From NCBI GenBank assembly GCA_037074615.1, contig CM073549.1, forward strand, positions 2,175,001 through 2,239,000: 64,000 nucleotides of DNA, given 5' to 3'. The stretch's first letter is position 1. Each line of letters begins with the position of its first letter. The notes beneath the pieces are model-generated. The model did not search any database and was not told where the DNA came from. It saw nothing but the letters and a program-made list of their open reading frames with translations. Positions 56,869 through 64,000 of the stretch are shown in pieces. This DNA comes from Leucaena leucocephala. Taxonomy: Eukaryota; Streptophyta; Magnoliopsida; Fabales; Fabaceae. The translations under genes and the position numbers were made by a program.

Positions 56869-58504
56869 AAAAAAATAAATAAAAAGTCTTTGGCTAGTAA
56901 GTACCCTTGTGATCTAGGTTAGCCTCACGTTGGATAGCTATGTCTTTAATATAAATTCTATGAAACAACGTTTTCAAATAAAATATTTTTATATTACCAA
57001 AAAAAAATAAATGTCACAGAAGAAAAAACATTTCTACACGCAGAAAGGATTTAATACTTTTATTAAGGGCCCGTACCTATGTGTCTATACATAAGCAATG
57101 TTAGATAGCTAACTCCATTTATTTTAATAATATTTAAATTTTACTTAATTAATGGTCTGAAACACAAATTGACTATTAAAAAAATTCTATAGGTGGGGCT
57201 GCACAAAAAACCCAATAGTCCAAGGTGAAAAAATTAACATGAACTAAATTTTAATTCCTGTTAAAAAAATATATTTATATATAGTATCTGACATATTTTA
57301 ACTATAATTATTTTTAATAAAATAATAGATATGTTTAGTAAAAAAAAAATACTTAAATATAATATAATATGTGGGCTCTATAGGCCTGTCTAGCCATATG
57401 TGGTCCACTCCTCTCTCTCTCTCTTTTTCTATACACATGCAAGGATGTTGGGCGAGAGATTCCAAGGTGATTGAGAGTCTTGGGACATCTTGGTCCCCTG
57501 GATCAGAGAGAAGACAAGACAATGATGCAAGCAGAGAGAAAGAGAGGAGTCCTATCAAAAGGGAATGAGTGATGAGTCACATGCAGTGTATGTGCTGCTT
57601 ACCTTATCATGTGATTAACAATTTAATAGGTACTTAAACAAGTATTTTGGGAATAGATCTATCTCTTCATAAAAACCCTCCTGAAAATAGGTTTACTTGA
57701 CAAACTTCCAAACCAATTTGAAAGTGCAAATAAAAAAGTGCGAAAAGAATGGTTGGTGACGTAGGATGCAATTTCAATACATGGTTTACACTTCGTAACA
57801 CTTTCTTCTGAAAAAGAGAGAAAAAAAAAGACAACTTTGTAGAACTACTCCTTCAAAAATAGATCCTGGAAAGAAGCACTCATACTTTATTAAAAGTTAG
57901 ATGTAAAGAGAAACTTAGCATATAGGGAACTGTTAAAAAAACACATATGAAAATAGTCACACCAAGAGAGACATTTATTGAACACATACAGTTTGAAAGA
58001 AAAGGGGTCAAAAAGGTGAAAAGGAAGCAACTTGAGGTGGGGGTCCAACCAACATGAAGTGAACGAAAACAAAGAAGATGCAAAGTAGAGCTCTTTGATG
58101 TTGGAAAATCTATTTCTTGAAATAGTGTATTTCAACTTGTGATACGGACAACTTTGGTTTTAACTTTCAACTCATTGCCTTGTCACATCCACAAGTCATT
58201 CCTCAACTCATATTTGTTTCCCACCCCAATGCTTCATTCATCAAAATATATACGACAACTTATATTATTTATAGAACATTTATGGAACTTTTCTTAAATT
58301 TCATGAATTTATTTGTTTTTCTTTAACCCAAGGTGGTCCATTTTTTGTGGGCTCAGTAAAAGAACACAAATGGGGTTCGACCAATTTCCACAAAACAAAA
58401 TCTTTATTTTGATTTTGTGACCAGTTTCCACAAAACAAAATCTTTAGTTTGATTTTGTAAAGTTTGACTTCTTAAAAAGAAAAAAAGAAAAGGTAACTAG
58501 AGTT
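56869..58504. other. Gene-poor intergenic DNA
   Basis: The GC-richer patch at 57390-57570 has short open frames on both strands but no recognisable protein. Not called. Confidence 0.35.
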
Positions 58505-58695
58505 AGTACAAAAAATAAATAGTAAACTCATATTTTATAAAGATATTAGTTTAATTTTTATTATTATTGTGAGAGTTTATTTGATAAATAATTTTATAAA
58601 TTTTTTATAAATATTTTCTAAATTTTAAAATTATATCTTAATTTTAGTAGGGATCATATCTAAACTATTTAAATTTTGTTGTACTACAAACAAAA
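58505..58695 (+). mobile_element. SINE-like repeat, family 2
   Basis: Same plan as 56665-56848, with taaagatattagtttaatttttattattattgtgag and an end in tctaaactatttaaattttg. It lies about 200 bases before the MAPDA start codon. Confidence 0.55.
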
Positions 58696-58896
58696 AAAGA
58701 GGCTCATTTTCCACGAGGAAGTTGGGCTTTGGACGGAATAGACTTTCAGCTTTCCGTTTGCGAGACCCGTATATTGCATATAAGCAAAGCAAATCCATCC
58801 TCTCGAGCCATTATTCTGCAATCTGTTGTTCAGGTCAGTACAAAACATTGAAGAATCTGTCAACCCAGTGAGAAGATTAGTGAGAGGAAAAGAGAG

Positions 58897-61800
58897 ATGG
58901 AGTGGTGGGTCTCAATGCCAAAGGTGGAATTGCATGCTCACCTCAATGGATCCATCAGGCACTCCACGCTTCTGTAAGTTTCTTTCTTTCCTTCTTTCTG
59001 TCAATTTTTCATGAACTTCTTTCAATTTTTCTTTCTGTCTCATTTTGCAGAGAACTTGCTCGAGCTTTAGGTGAGAAGGGTGTCATAGATTTCTCCGAAC
59101 TTGAGCATGTCATCCTCAAAAGTATGCCCAACCATTGTTCTTTTCTTGTTATCTGTTTATTTTCTGACAAAAGAAAAAAAACTGGAAAATAAGAGAGTGC
59201 TACTGGGATAAACTACTACTTTCATACCTAGACTGTCTTCTGGCGGATGCAGCTTTACTGAGTGCACCAATTAGTCTGAGAAACAGGGAAGGACTAATTT
59301 CTTATTTTTGGGACTAATTGATGCAATCACTAATATAATAATATTTAAGGACTAAAAGATAAATAGGTCTGGACCAAATTGTTAGCTTAGTAAGTGCTAA
59401 CATATATGCTTCTTTTTTACTCATCATTTTATCAGACTCTGCCGTGGTCTAGGTTGATATCTATAAGGGAATTCATAGTTTTTTAACTGTTTGGCATGTG
59501 CAAGAGTCTGTGCTCTATGGTTAACACCTGAAGGCAGTTAAAAAGATAACTGAAAAGATGAACCGTTTGATTATGTTTCTTAATACCAATGTTCTGCTGG
59601 AAAATTTACTTCTCAGAACAATTTCTTTTTTTCTAAACAATTTTTTTTCAAATCTTCTGTCAGGGAGGCCCTAATCTTCTTGCTGTTTATTTGTTTACTG
59701 ACTTCACTTTTTGATGATCCATATTTACCTATTGATGTTGAAAAACACAATGCTGGTGTTGTTTATGGCTTTGAAAATACAGAGGATCGTTCATTACAGG
59801 AAGTATTCGAGTTGTTTGACCTAATCCACATTATTACAACTGATCACATGACAGTTACAAGAATCACCAAAGAAGTATGGCTGCTTGTTTACTGTGTAAA
59901 TTATAATGTCAAATTTATTGCCTTTGCATTTATATAAGTATCATCTGAATGCAGGTTATTGAAGATTTTGCAGCAGAGAATGTTGTGTATCTAGAGTTGA
60001 GAACTACTCCAAAGGTAATACAAGGATCTCTATTCTGAATTTGGGCTGTACTTATATTCCTCGAATTTATTGGATGAAGAAAAATGTTTTGAGTCCCATT
60101 CAGGCAAACGATTCGATTGGAATGAGCAAACGCTCCTACGTTGAAGCTGTGCTGAAAGGTCTGAGAGCTATCAGCTCAGTTGATGTGGATATCATGACTC
60201 ACAATGAGAATTCTGAAAGACTTGTAACTTCGCTAGCCCCGGCAACAAATCATAGGTATAATATAAATACTAGAAAAAGAATTGTTGTTAGGCTTCTGCT
60301 GAGCATTGACCGGCGGGAGACAACTGAGGCAGCAATGGAAACTGTAAGCTCAAACTCTGAGTTATCTGGGCGAATGTTGAGTCTTTTGGGGAGTACTAAT
60401 GATAGACTCCACCATTTCTTTGCTTCAGGTCTCGCTTGCGCTGGACATGAGGCATTTAGGGGTGGTTGGAATAGACCTATCTGGAAATCCAGTTGTTGGT
60501 GAATGGTAGCCAATCTGAACCATGACTCTAGAGGAATACTCTTATCTCTTAAAACGACGGTTAAGCTCAAAACTCTGTTTATGTCTCTTGTAGGATTACA
60601 TATTTGCCAGCATTGAAATATGCTCGAGAACAAGGTCTTCACATAACCCTCCATTGTGGAGAGGTGCGTTCATCTATAGTTTTCACCTTTTATTATTGGA
60701 GTTTACCTGACTCCTTCATTTTTTCGACTTAGTGCTTTTAGGTACCTAATTCAAGGGAGATAAGGGACATGCTTAACTTTCTTCCCCAAAGGATTGGACA
60801 TGCTATTTTCTTGGATGAGGAAGATTGGAAAAAACTAAAATGCTCCAACATTCCGGTTAGATTTTGCTACATTTTTTTACTTTATTACTAGTGAAGTTAA
60901 GCAGTGGTTTGTTGTGACTTGTTTGGGAACAGAGAAAAATATTTTAATGTACACTATTGGTTAAACTGTCAAATTTCAGAAGTTTCTTACAGATGATCTT
61001 TTTAAAGGTTTTGCTGGCTCTTAATTTTTGTCTGAAGTTTAAAGCCTAATTTTATCTGTAAGAAATGGGAAACTATGGGTGCCTGTTTTTACTGGTCATT
61101 CGATTTGCGCTTTTGCTAACTTTCAGTGCCTTGTGTAACGCGGTCGCTTTGCTGTTCATAATGGTTCAAGTTAATCATTACTTAACGCATCTTTTCTATT
61201 TCAGGTTGAAATTTGTTTGACTTCGAACCTAAGGACATTGTCTGTTCCATCATTAGATGTTCACCATTTTGGTAGGTTAACTTTTTTGTATCAGAAGATA
61301 ATGATGTTTATTTTTGAATTAATAAAGGAAACGACTGTCTGTTCAACTTTACATATGAGCTAATCTGCTATTAGTTCATAAAGTCAGAACTTCATTTTTT
61401 TAACTCCTCCAATCCTTAACGTAAGAGCTATTTAACTAATTTAGATAGATTAAAAAAAATGATAAATATGAGAAACAAAGTAAATTAAAGTCTCACGTTT
61501 AGGACTAAAATTAACCCTCTAACTAGCTCTTATATTTAGAACCAGAAAGATATTTTTTTATGGATAAACTCTAAATAGCTCTCCTTAACATGCTGATGCA
61601 GTGGATTTGTATAACTCAAAACACCCAGTAGTCCTGTGTACTGATGATACTGGTGTGTTCTCTACCAGTCTCTCTGATGAATACAGAATCGCTGCTTCTA
61701 CATTTGGTAGGTTTTATAGTTATACTTTTCTGTTGCAACTAAATGAGTTCCAACAATTTCACTCTACTGATTGTTTGCTTGGTTTGGCTATATATAAACT

Positions 61801-61927
61801 AGGGCTGGGAAAGAAAGAAATGTTTGAGCTGTCAAAGAAGTCTGCTGAGTTTGTATTCGCAGATGATGTAGTAAAGGAGGAGTTAAGAAGTATCTTCAAT
61901 TCTGCCGCGAAGAGATTCGATGTATAA
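58897..61927 (+). CDS. MAPDA: N6-methyl-AMP deaminase (adenosine deaminase-like)
   Basis: Zinc amidohydrolase that deaminates N6-methyl-AMP, released by turnover of m6A-containing RNA, to IMP in the cytosol. Exons: 58897-58973, 59051-59121, 59783-59874, 59955-60014, 60104-60343, 60429-60505, 60594-60663, 60742-60855, 61205-61271, 61602-61706 and 61803-61927. All introns are GT-AG and the sum is 365 aa, normal for the family. Metal and catalytic residues are in ELHAHLNGS (exon 1), LHCGE (exon 7), RIGHAIFL (exon 8) and LCTDDTGVFS (exon 10). GIDLSGNPVVGEW in exon 6 is also typical. The ATG at 58897 (MEWWVSMPKVELHAHL) matches the expected N-terminus. Intron 9 holds a Stowaway-like repeat. Confidence 0.94.
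61395..61550. repeat. Stowaway-like MITE in intron 9 of MAPDA
   Basis: Begins actcctccaatccttaacgtaagagc and ends agctcttatatttagaaccag, an imperfect inverted repeat of the same style as 7415 and 35390. Confidence 0.5.
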
Positions 61928-62520
61928 GTACGCGATTTCGTCTAGTTAGTAATTTGTATTCAGGTTATATATGACTTGTTCTACTAGTTCTTTCTACCAC
62001 AAGACAATTTTAGCTGTTATGTATTCAAGAATGACTTTGGATCTTCATGTGAATTTGTTGTCTGTTCATGGCTGTGCCATACTATTGGAGATAGTCGGTT
62101 CATTAGGTATATGTCTATTTAGTTGCTATTTTTGCTGGTGATCCTGCGTTTAGCCTCGTTTGTATTTTGGCCAAATCTGGGTTGGACTTGGTTTCCCAAA
62201 CACTTTTCCATTAAATTCTTCTAACAGATTTATCTAAAATCATTTCTAAAAAGTTAATCCAAATGTCCTCTTAGATAGGTGCCTATGAAATTGTCTCCCC
62301 CGCAATTTAAGTAGTGTTTGGTAGCTGTCTTGTTTTGGCTTTTTAATTATATTTAAGATCAATCTTATAACTTAGTTACAACTAAATCTATTATTGAAAT
62401 CATAATTATAAATCAATTTTATTCAAAATATTTTACAGCTAATTTAAACCCGCTGCTATTCCTGAGGCCGGCCTTGGTAGGCATAAATATATGAAACTCT
62501 TGTGGATACTTATGTATGCT
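61928..62520. other. MAPDA 3' region and intergenic DNA
   Basis: Probable 3' UTR for the first 200 bases. No other feature supported. Confidence 0.45.
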
Positions 62521-62524
62521 TGGA

Positions 62525-62775
62525 CAATTTATTATCCGTGAGTTTAACTAGTGAAGGGGTGAGACATATAATTATTTGGAGCATATTCGATTTATGGGGA
62601 GTATCACTTTATTATGGTTCTAGTCGCGATACTTGGGGAGACATCCTAGCTCTTGGGTGCTTAAGTTTACGCCTGAGAGTAATAGACGACTCATCCTGCT
62701 CGATATTAGTATCTTCTAGGAGGAAGGGAGATTTTATCCTATTTTTAGATCGTGGGTGAATACTAACTTCTTTCT
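62525..62775 (+). repeat. Dispersed ~250-bp repeat, family 3, copy 2
   Basis: Pairs with 49728-49975 along its length. The open frame inside (ends 62759) is incidental. Confidence 0.65.
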
Positions 62776-62869
62776 AAAAATTTGTATACTAAAAAAAATG
62801 TATGCCTAAGCAAATAGGTCAATAGGTTCCCACCCCCATATGAGCGTACACTTGAGACTTTAGTTATTG

Positions 62870-63055
62870 ATAGTCAGATGATAAAAAATGAATTCATAAT
62901 TTATAATTTATAAGGATGTGAGTTTGATTCTCACTATTATTATAATAATTTATTTGGTAGACGATCTTGTAAGTATTCTTTAAATCTTGGAATTGTGTCT
63001 TAGCTTTGGTGGAAAACTGATGTTAAATCTATCTAAATTTTTTTGTAAAGAAAAA
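62870..63055 (+). mobile_element. SINE-like repeat, family 2, best-preserved copy
   Basis: Head with gtcagatgataaaaaatg, then the B-box-like ggatgtgagtttgattctc, a middle atttggtagacgatcttgtaag, and the end ttaaatctatctaaattttttt followed by an A-rich tail (63050-63060). Confidence 0.6.
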
Positions 63056-63077
63056 ACAAAATTCTTGATGCCTGGGG

Positions 63078-63187
63078 TATTTAATAAGGGATTTTCCTGG
63101 ACTAAATATAATAGAAATTAAATAAAATGGGATATTTAATAAGGGATTTTCCTGGAGTAAATATAATAGAAATTAAATAAAATCTAT
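63078..63187. repeat. 55-bp direct tandem duplication
   Basis: The unit beginning tatttaataagggattttcc occurs at 63078 and again at 63133, with one or two differences. Confidence 0.9.
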
Positions 63188-64000
63188 TATCTGAATAATC
63201 TATATATTGGAAATATATGATTTGATTTATTGTGTTTAAATTACATTTATGAATTACATTAGGATTTAATCCATTACCTGATATCATGAATATATATATA
63301 TGATAAAAAGCTAAATGTATTTAAATATACACACACATATAATCTCATTAATTGAGATGATAGAGAGATTGTGAAATATTTATTGACTAATGGATATGGT
63401 GTTAGATATTTTAATATTAAAATATTCACCCAGCTATCTCTCTAAAAATAGAAGAATTAGTGCGTTAAATCTTCCAGCTATCTCTCTTTTTCTCTATTAA
63501 TAACCAGAATCGGAATTCGGTATGTTCGTCTCCCTCATTCTTTATTTTCTATCACTTTCTAAACTAATGGGAATTCTGCTTGAATTATGCAGGCTGGAAT
63601 TATTTTGGAGAGATCCGGTTTATCAAAAATACACGGACCAAGTTAATTATGTTTTAAATATTTAATCATCTTGTGTCTTGTTCTTAGGCTTGAATTGGTC
63701 TGGGCAGACTTGTTCTTTGGTTTTCCAAAATCAAAGTAATGTATTATTTTTTACTTCAAAATTTGTGTTGATAACACTCATGTTAATCAAACATTGCCAA
63801 CTCTAATTCAAATTACTAAGTACTATGACTTTTGAAAAGCTCAAATTCTTTTCTAAAAATATTTTTAAATAACTATTATTTGAATATGTTAAAATATTTT
63901 GTAAAAATTTATTTTATTATTAAATATAAATATCTTCTTATTGGATGCAGGGGCAATATCGTCTACTAAATAGTAGATTGTGGAAATGTAAATCACGCAT
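63188..64000. other. Gene-poor AT-rich sequence to window end
   Basis: Short AT and AC microsatellites near 63290-63340. Nothing coding recognised. Confidence 0.4.

Noticed and set aside
57371..57568. Open frames on both strands and a small stem-loop
   Set aside because: No protein family match, weak hairpin, and no known plant microRNA sequence that I could recognise.
1..64000. CRISPR arrays, bacterial operons, organelle insertions, tRNA or rRNA genes, viral insertions
   Set aside because: None seen. The only tRNA-like signals are the SINE heads, and the direct repeats are a kilobase-scale array or simple duplications.

Overview
This window is nuclear DNA from a flowering plant, very probably a eudicot. 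The genes have many short GT-AG introns, the intergenic DNA is AT-rich and full of small non-autonomous transposons, and every recognisable protein belongs to a plant family. I cannot name the species. All exon boundaries were read by eye from splice consensus, reading frame and family conservation. No transcript or database support was available.

Layout. 553-2740 (+) is an intact plastid glucose-6-phosphate/phosphate translocator (GPT). 4662-17867 (+) holds a tandem cluster of glycoside hydrolase family 1 beta-glucosidases of the BGLU45/46/47 (monolignol glucosidase) type. Two copies are intact 12-exon genes (A, 4662-8160; B, 9382-14446). One isolated exon-3 relic lies between them (about 8619). 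The third copy (C) is a pseudogene that stops after exon 6. Convergent to it at 17923-22203 (-) is a decayed copy of RNA pseudouridine synthase 6 (PUS6). 24923-29821 is a three-unit, 1634-bp direct tandem repeat. Each unit carries two head-to-head papain-like cysteine protease relics, one of them preceded by a katanin-like AAA ATPase fragment. 30660-32760 is another broken beta-glucosidase that keeps only exons 7-10, split by a SINE and a hAT element. 33636-36474 (-) is a second PUS6 copy with an open 482-aa reading frame. 42162-43694 (+) is an intronless cytochrome P450 (CYP77B type). 46.4-49.7 kb is a decayed CACTA transposon zone, with TNP2 transposase remnants, a reticulon-like exon fragment and two related coiled-coil ORFs. 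49.7-58.8 kb is gene-poor. 58897-61927 (+) is an intact 11-exon N6-methyl-AMP deaminase gene (MAPDA). The rest is intergenic repeats.

History. The beta-glucosidase/PUS6 pair was evidently duplicated as a block (about 16.5-22.2 kb and 30.6-36.5 kb) and then decayed reciprocally: one block kept GH1 exons 1-6 with a broken PUS6, and the other kept GH1 exons 7-10 with an open PUS6. The intact genes do not form one pathway. They cover sugar-phosphate transport into plastids, beta-glucoside hydrolysis, organellar RNA modification, lipid-type P450 oxidation and modified-nucleotide clearance.

I did not find a new defence or enzymatic system. The most unusual items are a Stowaway-type MITE sitting exactly in a splice donor of PUS6, the identical triple repeat of chimeric protease relics, and the complementary GH1 half-genes.
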